Assembly: GCA_037968475.1 (NCBI GenBank)
Contig: JBBKVO010000024.1
Coordinates: 62,001-126,000 of the forward strand
Source: SB11 sp037968475
GTDB taxonomy: Bacteria > Bacteroidota > Bacteroidia > UBA8524
Direction of reading: 5' to 3'
Length of the DNA: 64,000 nucleotides
A model generated the notes under the pieces. It ran no database searches. It had not been told where the DNA came from and was given only the letters and a program-made list of their open reading frames with translations. Numbering within the stretch: the stretch's first letter is position 1; each line of letters opens with the position of its first letter. Position numbers and translations under genes: made by a program. Shown in pieces: positions 26,603 through 35,584 of this stretch.

Positions 26603-27331
26603 CTAATCAATTAACATTTCTTTAAATTCTTCGACGGGAATTTCGAAATAATTTTTCTGAAAATGGTTTAATTGAATTTCTCTTGACGAAGGCAATAAAA
26701 ATCGTACTACTTGGTTGCTGCCTTCTTTTTCAGTAGTAACAATAAACTCCATTTTATTAAAAGACGCCCCTAAACCATAATTTTCATACGGGTTAGGCTC
26801 TTCTTTAACGAATAATGAACGCGCCATATTCTCCACAACTTGGTTATAGCCTGTTTCATCCACAGTAGGAAGTATAGAACCACCGTGTTGTTTACTGGTA
26901 ATGCTTAGGTTTTTTTTGCTGTTGGCAATCGTTAGTTTCAGCTTGCTGTATTGGCTGCCGTCCATTACAAAAAAATCTAATCTGGGCATTAAAAGCACTT
27001 TATTGTAAGGGTTGGTAGTATCTTTTTTATTGTGTTTTGTAAGATACAAAAGCACATATTTTTGTGTCTTATCTTGCTCCAGCTTAGCAATTTGCATGCT
27101 TATTAATAGTCTGCCACCGGCATCTGGCTGATTTGAAGTTAAAATAACATTATCGTTAGCATACCATTGTTTAGCACTATCATCGTAATGTTTCCCTGTA
27201 AACGATGATACAAGTGGCGAAAGCTCAATTGTTGTTTCTTTAGTATTGGCGGCATTAAATAGTTTAGGGATAAGGAACAGTACCCGAACTAATATTATAA
27301 CAAATAGAACAATTTTTAGCACATCTTTCAT
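26603..27331 (-). CDS. Membrane-anchored hypothetical protein
   Basis: 242 residues from the ATG at 27331; a TTG three bases upstream adds nothing. One N-terminal anchor (5-24) precedes a large extracytoplasmic region of beta-rich, polar sequence without cysteines. No family recognised. It lies 70 bases downstream of ccmF on the same strand and could be read through from that operon, but there is no functional link I can see. Confidence 0.7.
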   Translation of the reverse strand: MKDVLKIVLFVIILVRVLFLIPKLFNAANTKETTIELSPLVSSFTGKHYDDSAKQWYANDNVILTSNQPDAGGRLLISMQIAKLEQDKTQKYVLLYLTKHNKKDTTNPYNKVLLMPRLDFFVMDGSQYSKLKLTIANSKKNLSITSKQHGGSILPTVDETGYNQVVENMARSLFVKEEPNPYENYGLGASFNKMEFIVTTEKEGSNQVVRFLLPSSREIQLNHFQKNYFEIPVEEFKEMLID

Positions 27332-27401
27332 CAATGCAATATAGCTACCGCATATTAAATTTTAATATATGGTTATTTATATTTCGACGAAAATAGATTT
27401 A

Positions 27402-30107
27402 TTACTTTGCTCGTTCTCTGCGGCTTTCTTTTACCCTGCGGATAATAGACATTAAAAAACCGATAACCATAATAATAGTACCGCCCCAAACAAAGTTGAT
27501 ATAGGGAAATACTTTTGCCATCATCACCACATAGTCGCGTATCATTGGTCGTTCAGCAATAGTAAATTCAAAGGCAGCAGAAGTGTTTCGTGTAGTATCG
27601 GGAGGAATAATATTGCTGAATTTTATTTTAATATCAGCGCCTGCCACTTCCTCGTCGGGAGAAATACGTATATCATTAGCCAGTATAAAACGAGGGTTAG
27701 CCTCAATAGTATCATACAAGGTAATTACACGCATATTGGCCGCCACCAATAAGTCATTTCCATTAGGTTGCTCAGGCACGCTAATGCCATCTAGTATCAC
27801 TTTTACTTTGGCATTGTCTGTATACAAGGTATCGTGTATTGCAATGCTATCTGTATGAAAATGCTCGTAAGGGCGGTCTTTATTGCCTTCTTTATCAGGT
27901 ATCGACGATACGTAGGTAAATACATCGTGCGTAAGGTAGTGCCTTGTATCAGGATTTGAAATTAGCCCCATTTTGGGGTTGGTTTGCGAATTGGGGAGCA
28001 GGAAAAATTTTTCACCCGTTGGCAAACTGTCTTTACCCAGTTTTTCAAATTGTATTTTGAAAAAATTATCGGGTGCAGCAAGTGAATCTCCTAAATAGGT
28101 AACAATATAACCCTCCATTGGGGTGGGGGTATTTTTAAATAATAATACATGTTCTTTTTGACTTTCCTCGTCAAAGTTTTCGCCCAAATCGGAGCGGGTA
28201 TAGTTTATAGATATTGCTCTTTTATTGGCCGATGATACTAAAACCCCTACTAATAATAAGCCAAAACCAATGTGTGCCACACTTGCTCCGCTAAACTCCC
28301 ACTTACCTTTTACTACTTTATATATGTAGTAAATATTTCCCACTACGGCATATACAGCACATAATAAAAATAGAAGGTATAATAAAAGTGTGCTATTGTT
28401 ATCGGCTTTTATTTTAAAAACAAATAATAATACTGTTGTTAGTGCTAACGATATAGAAAGACTAATAATAATATTATTGAAATAATATTTTTGCTGCGTT
28501 TTTTTATATTTTAAAAACTGAGTAGTGGCGGTTAATACGGCCAGTATCATTGCTACGGGAAGTTGCCACATATTATAGTAGCCAATAACATCATCAGGCG
28601 GCGCAAACTCTAATTTTGATTGAATTGATGTGCCAAAAACAAAATTAATACCCCCTATTAAACTATTTATAACCTGTGGAACGCCTAGTTTATTAAACAC
28701 TGGTAAAGAGGTGCTTGCTATGACGTGTAGCCCTGAAAGAACAAACACTAGCGAACCTATAAACATCCAAAATTCGCGCGAGCTAAAATCTTCTTCTTTG
28801 CCTTTTATAGGGTTTACCTTATAAATATTTCTAAAAAAGAAAAACAAAGTGATAAGCACATAAGGAACAAAAATAGCTTTTTGTGCATACGATAAAACCA
28901 CTGCAATATCCTCGCCTTGAGGAATAAAAGCAGTTATGATTTTGCCAATAAAAAAACTAAGAATAAATACCAACACAGTAATGCCTAAATAGCCAAAACG
29001 TAGTTTGGTATTATTAATAGTTACATAAGCAGGCAGCCAAAGAAATATAAATAAGAATACAAGTAGCTGCCCCGACATTCCTAAGTCGGTAAACGAGTGT
29101 ACCGATGTATTGCCCAATATGCCGCTACGGGTTAGGAAGGTAGCATACAACACCAACAAAAAGGAGAATATGGCAAGCAAATAGGTGCTGTATAGCGCAT
29201 TACCTGTCGATTTGTAAATCAACATAAGATGCACTGTTGCTATCAGTATAAGCCACGGGATAAGTGAGGCGTTTTCTACGGGATCCCAAGCCCAGTAACC
29301 ACCAAAGGTTAGCGACTCATACGCCCAAAAACCACCCATTATTATACCTGTGCCCAACACCATTACACCCACCAATGCCCAAGGCAAAGCAGGTTTTACC
29401 CATTCGGTATAGCGGCGTGTCCACAGAGCAGAGACAGCGTAGGCAAAAGGCACTATACTGGCGGCAAAACCAAAAAACAGCGTAGGTGGATGTATCACCA
29501 TCCAATAGTTTTGTAGTAGGGGGTTTAGTCCGTTACCGTCTTTTATAAAATTAAGATAATCGGGTCGGCTAAATATAGGGCCTTGCGTCATATCGCGCAG
29601 TAAATTAAAAGGGCTACTGCCTATTTTACTACCCAAAAACTCTACGCCAAGCAACATAGTACTTAGCATTATTTGGGCAATAGAAATAATTGCCATAACG
29701 GGGCTTTCCCAGCTACGGGCAGTAAACATTAAAATATTACCAATTACCACGTGCCATACCATCCAAAGCAAAAAGCTGCCTTCTTGCCCTTCCCAAAAGC
29801 ACGATATCATGTATTTTAGGGGCAAAGCAGTAGATGAGTGCTGCCACGCATATTGATACTCGAAATAGTGGCGTTGTATTATTACAAAAAGAATGACGAA
29901 AATAGAAACAACTGCTGTCGAGTGGATATAGAACCCCGCACGACCCATATTGCGCCAAAAAGTTTTGTTTTCAGCCCCTCCTTTAAAAGAGAGTAAATAA
30001 CTAAAGGCAGAAAATAGTGCTGCGCCAAAAGAAAGGTATACGGCAAACTTGCCCCAGTTGCCTATGGCCAAGTGCTCGCCTATATACGTTACAATATTTT
30101 CTTCCAT
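27402..30107 (-). CDS. ccmF: Cytochrome c maturation heme lyase CcmF
   Basis: 901 residues, about 15 membrane helices and a C-terminal periplasmic part (about 640-870). The tryptophan-rich heme-binding (WWD) segment is GGYWAWDPVENASLIPWL. CcmF takes heme from CcmE and attaches it to apocytochrome c. It is last of the four-gene operon ccmC-ccmD-ccmE-ccmF (gap of 9 bases to ccmE). No ccmG or ccmH is present. Confidence 0.95.
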   Translation of the reverse strand: MEENIVTYIGEHLAIGNWGKFAVYLSFGAALFSAFSYLLSFKGGAENKTFWRNMGRAGFYIHSTAVVSIFVILFVIIQRHYFEYQYAWQHSSTALPLKYMISCFWEGQEGSFLLWMVWHVVIGNILMFTARSWESPVMAIISIAQIMLSTMLLGVEFLGSKIGSSPFNLLRDMTQGPIFSRPDYLNFIKDGNGLNPLLQNYWMVIHPPTLFFGFAASIVPFAYAVSALWTRRYTEWVKPALPWALVGVMVLGTGIIMGGFWAYESLTFGGYWAWDPVENASLIPWLILIATVHLMLIYKSTGNALYSTYLLAIFSFLLVLYATFLTRSGILGNTSVHSFTDLGMSGQLLVFLFIFLWLPAYVTINNTKLRFGYLGITVLVFILSFFIGKIITAFIPQGEDIAVVLSYAQKAIFVPYVLITLFFFFRNIYKVNPIKGKEEDFSSREFWMFIGSLVFVLSGLHVIASTSLPVFNKLGVPQVINSLIGGINFVFGTSIQSKLEFAPPDDVIGYYNMWQLPVAMILAVLTATTQFLKYKKTQQKYYFNNIIISLSISLALTTVLLFVFKIKADNNSTLLLYLLFLLCAVYAVVGNIYYIYKVVKGKWEFSGASVAHIGFGLLLVGVLVSSANKRAISINYTRSDLGENFDEESQKEHVLLFKNTPTPMEGYIVTYLGDSLAAPDNFFKIQFEKLGKDSLPTGEKFFLLPNSQTNPKMGLISNPDTRHYLTHDVFTYVSSIPDKEGNKDRPYEHFHTDSIAIHDTLYTDNAKVKVILDGISVPEQPNGNDLLVAANMRVITLYDTIEANPRFILANDIRISPDEEVAGADIKIKFSNIIPPDTTRNTSAAFEFTIAERPMIRDYVVMMAKVFPYINFVWGGTIIMVIGFLMSIIRRVKESRRERAK

Positions 30108-30116
30108 TTATTTTTG

Positions 30117-30512
30117 TTAGTTCGCGGCGGTAACGTCTACCTCAGTTTCGTTGTATTTGCTCGGGCATTTTAGCAATATCTCTTTTGCCTCAAAGGTTTC
30201 ACCATTCATTTTGCCTTTTACCACAACGTTTTCACTACGTTCAAAATCTTGTGGGCGAGGTTGGCGATATACTACCCTGTTCACATTATCCAAGCTATCT
30301 TTAAGGTAAAACTCAAAATAGTTAGGGTCTTTCAGTTCGTTGTATAACTGTGGTTTGGTGCGGTCTAGGTGGCCTACCACATGGTAGGTTTTGCCTTGGT
30401 TTTGGGCAGCAGTGTTAAATGTAGCATACTCGGTAGAGTTGCCGTACATAGATACTATAATGGCTATTAATGCAGCCACCAAAACTATTGCTATAATGTA
30501 TGATGTTTTCAT
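30117..30512 (-). CDS. ccmE: Cytochrome c maturation heme chaperone CcmE, CxxxY variant
   Basis: 131 residues: one N-terminal anchor (4-23) and an OB-fold domain. The usual heme-binding histidine of HxxxY is replaced by cysteine, C116-PSK-Y120. This variant is known from Desulfovibrio and archaeal systems (system I*), where a Ccm pathway works without CcmG/CcmH. The matching absence of these genes in this operon supports the same variant here. Confidence 0.92.
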   Translation of the reverse strand: MKTSYIIAIVLVAALIAIIVSMYGNSTEYATFNTAAQNQGKTYHVVGHLDRTKPQLYNELKDPNYFEFYLKDSLDNVNRVVYRQPRPQDFERSENVVVKGKMNGETFEAKEILLKCPSKYNETEVDVTAAN

Positions 30513-30524
30513 GCCCTAATGGTT

Positions 30525-30743
30525 TTAACCTTTTTCTTGTTTACGTTGTTTTTCAAGGCGGGTAATTTTACGGTCAATAATTACCAAGTAGATAATTATA
30601 CAGGCAAAAATCACGCTTAATACGCCTATCACTACATTTATTTTATCTCCGCCGGCTACATTGGCGGTGTTGTCTTGCCCAAATGCTACACTACTTAGTA
30701 GCAGACTAAAAGTAAAGGCAATAAGTTGTTTAATCTTCATCAT
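30525..30743 (-). CDS. ccmD: CcmD-like small membrane protein
   Basis: 72 residues from the ATG at 30743 (another ATG at 30740). It overlaps the end of ccmC by 14 bases, so translation is coupled. It has a signal-like first helix (5-23) and a second helix (about 33-53) followed by a positively charged tail (RLEKQRKQEKG), which fits the CcmD layout. CcmD helps release heme-loaded CcmE from the CcmABC complex in well-studied bacteria. Similarity is weak, so identity rests on size and position. Confidence 0.7.
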   Translation of the reverse strand: MMKIKQLIAFTFSLLLSSVAFGQDNTANVAGGDKINVVIGVLSVIFACIIIYLVIIDRKITRLEKQRKQEKG

Positions 30744-31767
30744 CAAGTGCTTCTAATTTTTTAACCCTTATTCTTAAATTGGCTATCCAATAGGCTACCA
30801 AAATCCATCCCAAAACGGCAGGGTAAAATACCATGCGCATTGTATTGTCTAAATCGTAACTGTTAAAGCCCGGGTTACCTCCGTTTCCGGGATGTAACGA
30901 GTCGGTAAGGCGTGGCAGCACAAAAATCAAAACAATAAATATTGGGAAAAAGAACACATTGGATACGGCTGAAATACGGGCTTTTTTTTCCTCATCGTCT
31001 ATCGCCCCGCGAAGTATAAAGTAAGCCAAATACATTAGCATACCTATGGCCACACTGTTAAGTTTAGGGTCGTTTGGCCACGCCTGTCCCCAAGTAAAAT
31101 TAGCCCAAAGCATGCCTGTTAGTATGCCCATAGTACCCAAAAGCATAGCAACACCAGTAAGTTGCGAGGCAGCAATATCGTGCTCGCGTTTACCGCTTTT
31201 TAGGTATTTTATGCTGTATACCATTCCGCCAATAAGTATAGCTATCATGCTAAACCACATAGGTACATGGTAAAACAAGTTGCGTATGGTTTGAAATAGT
31301 ATTTTTAAGAACGGAAAACTGGTTAAAGCAGCCTCTTTGTGTGCTACTTTAATATTGCATTCTCCAAACTGGGTAATGCGTCCGCTATTTTCTTTTGCGT
31401 TAAACCAAAAGGCATTATCAAACACCACATTGCCGTCAACATCGTCATTTACTACAAGATGTAAAGGTGTTTTTGAGTCAAGCGTTGGAGCATCAAAAAC
31501 AGCAGCTAAACTGTAGTTATCGCTAACTATAAGGTTTTGGGGGCAAATAATTTCTTTACCGTGTTTTATCCAAACCTTAAGGCTTTTTTCTTGCTCTTTA
31601 AAATGCGTGTTTTTTCCAGTGATAAGTATTGTGTTGCTTTCACCTTGCCGTAATTCTGAAGGAGTAACCTCCATAATGCCCGGCCCTAAGGGTATGTACA
31701 AGCCTGCTATTATTGAATATAATACCAGCAGCACCCCCAAATATTTCCACCAATTCGTTTTAAACAT
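30730..31767 (-). CDS. ccmC: Heme exporter CcmC / CcsA-family protein
   Basis: 345 residues. First helix (10-27), then an extra periplasmic beta domain (about 30-155) and six membrane helices. The heme-handling WWD motif is WGQAWPNDPK (about 227-236). CcmC delivers heme to CcmE. First gene of the operon; ccmA and ccmB are not adjacent. The N-terminal insertion distinguishes it from E. coli CcmC (245 residues). Confidence 0.92.
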   Translation of the reverse strand: MFKTNWWKYLGVLLVLYSIIAGLYIPLGPGIMEVTPSELRQGESNTILITGKNTHFKEQEKSLKVWIKHGKEIICPQNLIVSDNYSLAAVFDAPTLDSKTPLHLVVNDDVDGNVVFDNAFWFNAKENSGRITQFGECNIKVAHKEAALTSFPFLKILFQTIRNLFYHVPMWFSMIAILIGGMVYSIKYLKSGKREHDIAASQLTGVAMLLGTMGILTGMLWANFTWGQAWPNDPKLNSVAIGMLMYLAYFILRGAIDDEEKKARISAVSNVFFFPIFIVLIFVLPRLTDSLHPGNGGNPGFNSYDLDNTMRMVFYPAVLGWILVAYWIANLRIRVKKLEALDDED

Positions 31768-31786
31768 AGCTATCGTAAAACGGGTG

Positions 31787-31794
31787 CAAAGTTA
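31787..31794 (-). promoter_or_regulatory. -7 element (TAACTTTG) of the ccm operon
   Basis: Exact TAnnTTTG on the minus strand, about 20 bases before the ccmC ATG at 31767. Confidence 0.55.
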
Positions 31795-31809
31795 AGTAAA
31801 AAGCCAACA

Positions 31810-33330
31810 CTACTGTGTGTTTTTGGCATACAATGTAAACTTATTATTATGCCATTGGGGTTGCCACAATTGGGCATTGTGAACGACGTACTGTTTCTCG
31901 CTTTCAGGCGATAATTCGGTATGTATCAGTATATAATTGGGCGCAAAACGTTCAATATCATCTATAAAGGCACTATCGGCGGGGTTAACGGCAAAAGCAT
32001 TACGTTGAGTATACAATGCCAGTGCACGCGGTTTTTTAAACAGAAACACAGCATTGGCGGGCGTGTTGTTTTGTATGTAGGTAAATGCTTCTATACTTTC
32101 AGCCTCTTGGGGGCCTGCAAAGTTGTTTTTTGCATTTTTTATAGCTTGATATTGCTCAGGCAAAAATTGCAACATCACCAACACAAAACCACCCACAGCC
32201 CATATTTTTTTATTTAGAGTGAAACCCCATTGAATGCTTTTGAAACCCACTACTGCAAAGTGAAGCAATATAGGCGCAACAGGCAACAAAAACCGAAAAC
32301 CCGAACCACGATAGGGGTAGACCAACAGCAAAGCAATATAGGCCAAAAATACCCACAGTATAGTAGGACGGTTTTTTGCCAATTGTTGCACCAAACCTAT
32401 AATGCAAAAGGCCAAAACCAATGCTTGTGTTAGTAGGGGAAATACCTGCCAAGTGGGTTTACTTCGCTGAAAAAAATCTTGCACTAAAACAGTATAATAC
32501 CCAAGGTTTTCTCGCACCGATACCCATAACGATTCGCCTGCAAAGTTGCCTCCGTAGGTAAACAAATCGTCAAAGGTTATACCTGCGACAAAGTAATTGA
32601 TGATGACAAAACAGGTTAGAAAGCCAATAATAAGCACAGTGGCAGGGTTGGTATATAGTTTGTTTTTTGGCTCAAACGGAGGTTGAAGGTCTATAATATT
32701 ATTGATAACCCTAACGGCAAATATGGCGGCAATAACAGCCAAGCCCTGCATTTTGACAGCCAATAATAAGCCCGCCACTAAACCCATAGCCACTGCCCGC
32801 AGCAGCGATTTTTTTCTGTTCTCCTCATCGTACTGCAAAAAACCGCGTTGGTGCATCAATATCAATAAACCCGTTAGCGCAGTAAAAGGAATATCGGCCA
32901 TTATTTCGCTTTTGAAATCGAGCAGCCACGGGTGCCAACACCAAAGCAAGCTAATGAGCACTGCCGTTAGCTCGTTATGAAAGCGGCGCAAAACCATATA
33001 CCATATAAAACCCGCCAACACCAACCACAGCGACATATATACATTAAAAGCCACTATGCTATTGCCAAAAAGGGCATACACAGGGCTAAGTAACAGGGGA
33101 AACCCTGCGGGGTAGGCGGCAGGCCCCAACATTGGGTAATTGCTATTGTATATATAGCCTGTTTGTGCGGCTGTTTTACCCTCGACTATACATTTTGCTT
33201 GGTTGATGTATTGTGCAAAATCATCGCCCCAATCGTGGTTTTGGCGCACGGCTACAAAACAAAGGGGTAATAGCAGCACTAGTAAAACTATGCCGCCCCT
33301 GTGTTTTTGTATAAAGTGTAGTATTTGCAC
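31810..33330 (-). CDS. GT-C glycosyltransferase, ArnT/PMT-like (family 39)
   Basis: 506 residues, about 11-13 membrane helices. The acidic pair D36-D37 in the first periplasmic loop (NHDWGDDFAQYI) is the catalytic signature of ArnT/PMT-type transferases, which use polyprenyl-phosphate sugars. The C-terminal soluble part begins near 430. The start is GTG at 33330, placed just after a -7 element. The acceptor is unknown. Confidence 0.85.
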   Translation of the reverse strand: MQILHFIQKHRGGIVLLVLLLPLCFVAVRQNHDWGDDFAQYINQAKCIVEGKTAAQTGYIYNSNYPMLGPAAYPAGFPLLLSPVYALFGNSIVAFNVYMSLWLVLAGFIWYMVLRRFHNELTAVLISLLWCWHPWLLDFKSEIMADIPFTALTGLLILMHQRGFLQYDEENRKKSLLRAVAMGLVAGLLLAVKMQGLAVIAAIFAVRVINNIIDLQPPFEPKNKLYTNPATVLIIGFLTCFVIINYFVAGITFDDLFTYGGNFAGESLWVSVRENLGYYTVLVQDFFQRSKPTWQVFPLLTQALVLAFCIIGLVQQLAKNRPTILWVFLAYIALLLVYPYRGSGFRFLLPVAPILLHFAVVGFKSIQWGFTLNKKIWAVGGFVLVMLQFLPEQYQAIKNAKNNFAGPQEAESIEAFTYIQNNTPANAVFLFKKPRALALYTQRNAFAVNPADSAFIDDIERFAPNYILIHTELSPESEKQYVVHNAQLWQPQWHNNKFTLYAKNTQ

Positions 33331-33337
33331 TTAATCT

Positions 33338-33345
33338 CAAAAGTA
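33338..33345 (-). promoter_or_regulatory. -7 element (TACTTTTG) of the GT39-like gene
   Basis: Exact TAnnTTTG on the minus strand, with 7 bases before the GTG start at 33330. This supports that start and a very short leader. Confidence 0.5.
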
Positions 33346-33380
33346 ATAGATTTTTTATGGAAGTTGACAGACAGTGCTAT

Positions 33381-33425
33381 ACTTCCCCCTTTGTCAAACT
33401 TTAAAAGTTTGACAAAGGGGGAAGT
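33381..33425. repeat. Perfect 45-base palindrome
   Basis: Arms of 22 bp around one A; the arms begin ACTTCCCCC and end CTTT. It lies upstream of the GT39-like gene, where a terminator would not be needed for that gene. Confidence 0.9.
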
Positions 33426-33474
33426 GATATTGGTTTTCTTTTTCATCCCCCTACCTCCTTCGCTTGCGCACTTA

Positions 33475-33498
33475 TCCTTCGACTTCGCTCTGGATGAC
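33475..33498 (-). repeat. Repeat R1 (CTTCGACTTCGCTC), copy
   Basis: 24-bp repeat whose core is TCCTTCGACTTCGCTC followed by TGGATGAC. Further copies are at 33748-33771 (-), 33864-33887 (+), 38573-38596 (+), 38972-38993 (-), 39012-39035 (+) and 17864-17885 (+). It is a common intergenic repeat type in bacteria. Confidence 0.8.
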
Positions 33499-33571
33499 AA
33501 CGCGCTTGTGCATGGGCTAGTTCGGTTTTACTCACCCTAAAAAATACAAAATCGTACGATGGCTCAAAATT

Positions 33572-33598
33572 TCCCCTCTCTAAAAATTAGAGAGGGGA
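33572..33598. repeat. Hairpin, 12-bp arms
   Basis: Perfect arms TCCCCTCTCTAA and TTAGAGAGGGGA around AAA. Confidence 0.8.
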
Positions 33599-33656
33599 GC
33601 AACGACACAAATCAGGCTAAACAATATTTTGGGGTGAGTTAAAAAAACCTTGTCGA

Positions 33657-33739
33657 CAGGTTAAAACCTGCCGCTATTTATTACCCTATCGGGATTGCCG
33701 TGAGGTATGAATAGAATCGGGTTTCAAACCGATGAAAGC
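33657..33739 (+). repeat. Dispersed hairpin repeat R2, copy 1
   Basis: Homolog of 18981-19060 in opposite orientation. A first hairpin CAGGTTAAAACCTG is followed by CCGCTATTTA, CCCTATCGGGA, TGCCGT and AGGTATGAATAG. A second, bulged hairpin ATCGG...CCGAT lies at 33715-33732. Confidence 0.75.
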
Positions 33740-34044
33740 AACAGCACTCCTTCGACTTCGCTCAGGATGACAGCCGCCGCACAAGGGGGACAATGCAGGG
33801 TTATATTTTTGGCAAAATAGTCTAAAAACCAATGGGCAGAGTCGTGGCTTCCCTCCTTGCGCTGTCGTCCAGAGCGAAGTCGAAGGATTGTGTCTGGATA
33901 AGGAGGGACTGAGGGTGGTATAAGTTGGTGTATTGATTTTTAACCCGAGCTTACGTTGAGTTAATCTTATTTCTTAAAGTAGAAAAATATAAAAAGATTG
34001 CTCTGTTAACATAAGAGGTTTTTCCACAATGACGAAAAAAAAGC
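33740..34044. other. Gene-free region with R1 repeats
   Basis: Holds R1 copies at 33748-33771 and 33864-33887, in opposite orientation to each other. The word GGTGTATTGATTTT (33927 region) also occurs near 18089. No gene. Confidence 0.5.
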
Positions 34045-34581
34045 CTAAAACTTGTTCTTCCACATCATGCTTTCTACGGGTTTCATGGTGCGTTTGTTAT
34101 ACTTGGCCGATTTTTTATTGTCGTAGCTGGTTTCAATTTCACCACTTACTTCAAAATATATCAATTGGCCAATGGGCATACCGCGATAAATGCGCACAGG
34201 TTGCGATGCCGATATTTCCAACGTCCACGTATTGCAAAAACCAACATCGCCTTTGCCTGCCGTAGCGTGTATATCTATACCCAAACGGCCTGTACTGCTT
34301 TTACCTTCTAAAAAAGGGATATGCTTGTGGGTTTCTGTATACTCTTCGGTTACACCCAAATATAAAGTGCCGGGTTGCAGCACAAAGCCCTCCATAGGGA
34401 TTTCGAAAATATCTATTTTATTATGCTCTTTAGCATCCAAAACACGGTTTTTGTAGGTGCCCAAATGTTTGCCCAAATGCACATCGTACGAGTTGCTGCC
34501 CAAACAATCTTTGCGAAAAGGTTCTATTAAAATAGTGCCTAGTTCAATCTCCTCCAGTATTTTTTTATCTGATAATATCAT
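34045..34581 (-). CDS. dcd: dCTP deaminase
   Basis: 178 residues. Converts dCTP to dUTP as a trimer on the thymidylate route. Motifs: SSTGR (95-99), the catalytic glutamate E122 in NTWTLEIS, and RIYRGMPIGQLIYFEV in the C-terminal part. The start MILSDKKILEEIE is typical. It sits 47 bases after the WD40 gene on the same strand and could be read through from it. It is monofunctional as far as the sequence shows. Confidence 0.95.
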   Translation of the reverse strand: MILSDKKILEEIELGTILIEPFRKDCLGSNSYDVHLGKHLGTYKNRVLDAKEHNKIDIFEIPMEGFVLQPGTLYLGVTEEYTETHKHIPFLEGKSSTGRLGIDIHATAGKGDVGFCNTWTLEISASQPVRIYRGMPIGQLIYFEVSGEIETSYDNKKSAKYNKRTMKPVESMMWKNKF

Positions 34582-34628
34582 TGTCTTGTATTCTATTCAA
34601 AATGGTTTGGGCTTTGACAACATCTCCG

Positions 34629-35558
34629 CTAAGTGCCTATTTGCCATAGCTTGGCGGTTTTGTCATCACTGCACGAAATAAGCCTATTATCATCAACCCA
34701 CAAAATTTTGTTTACTGATGATGTGTGCCCGTCGTACTTTTCTTTGTCAATAACCTTTAGCAGCTCAAAAGTATCGGCATCCCATATTTTAAGGGTTTTA
34801 TCCATGCTTGCCGTGGCAAAATAGTGCCCTGCGGGGCTGTATTGTATGGCGTTTATGTGCAGCCAATGGGCATTTATGGTTTGTACTGGTGCAAAGCCTT
34901 TGTGTACTTCCCAAATTTTTAACACGGCATCCAGCCCACCGCTAAGTAAAAACGCACCGTTGGGCGAGTAAGCCAAAGCCATTACCGTATTGGTATGCCC
35001 TTGTATTTGCTGCAACAGCTCAAAACTTTCAATATCAAATACCCTAATAATAGCATCGCTATACCCCACAGCCATTTGTGGCAAGGTGGGGTGAAAGGCT
35101 ATTACACGGGCTTTTTTATCGCTGTGCTGTATATTGGCAAACAGGGTAAGTGTTTCCCGATCCCATACCTTTAGGCTGCCTTCGCCACCTGCACTTAAAA
35201 TTTTATTTCCGTGTGCAGCCAAATCAAAAATACCTGCGCGGTGCGCTTCAATATTTCGGGTTTCTTGGCGTTGTTGCATATCCAGCACGTGCAAATGGCC
35301 TGCACTGGTGCCGCACAACAACCGTTTTTCATCGCCCAAAACTAAAAACGAGTACACAGGCGAATTGGCTTTTACCAGCAATTGCCCATCGGCGGGTTGT
35401 TCAAAATTCCACTCCACCACCCAACCTTCGGCACCGCCTGTTACAAACGTATTGGGGGCAAAGCCTTTGCCCAAGCCAAACAGCGCGGCTTTGTGGCCGG
35501 TATAAGTAAACAGTTTATGGGCGTGTAGTTTGGTCAAATTGGGTATTGTGATGTCCAC
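34629..35558 (-). CDS. WD40-repeat protein
   Basis: 309 residues, essentially seven WD40 blades with GH and WD pairs spaced about 40 residues (for example GHTNTVMALAYSPNGAFLL then ALDAVLKIWE). It has no signal peptide and no other domain, so it probably forms a cytoplasmic scaffold. The start is GTG at 35558 (GTG GAC ATC). A -7 element (TATTTTTG on the minus strand, 35558-35565) ends on the first base of that codon, so the true start may lie a few codons further in. Confidence 0.88.
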   Translation of the reverse strand: MDITIPNLTKLHAHKLFTYTGHKAALFGLGKGFAPNTFVTGGAEGWVVEWNFEQPADGQLLVKANSPVYSFLVLGDEKRLLCGTSAGHLHVLDMQQRQETRNIEAHRAGIFDLAAHGNKILSAGGEGSLKVWDRETLTLFANIQHSDKKARVIAFHPTLPQMAVGYSDAIIRVFDIESFELLQQIQGHTNTVMALAYSPNGAFLLSGGLDAVLKIWEVHKGFAPVQTINAHWLHINAIQYSPAGHYFATASMDKTLKIWDADTFELLKVIDKEKYDGHTSSVNKILWVDDNRLISCSDDKTAKLWQIGT

Positions 35559-35584
35559 AAAAATACAGCAATAGGAAAAAGAAG

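Noticed and set aside
33288..33540. Short frames on both strands at the 45-base palindrome and R1 copy
   Set aside because: Palindromes read as similar frames on both strands; the translated sequence reflects the repeat and not a gene.
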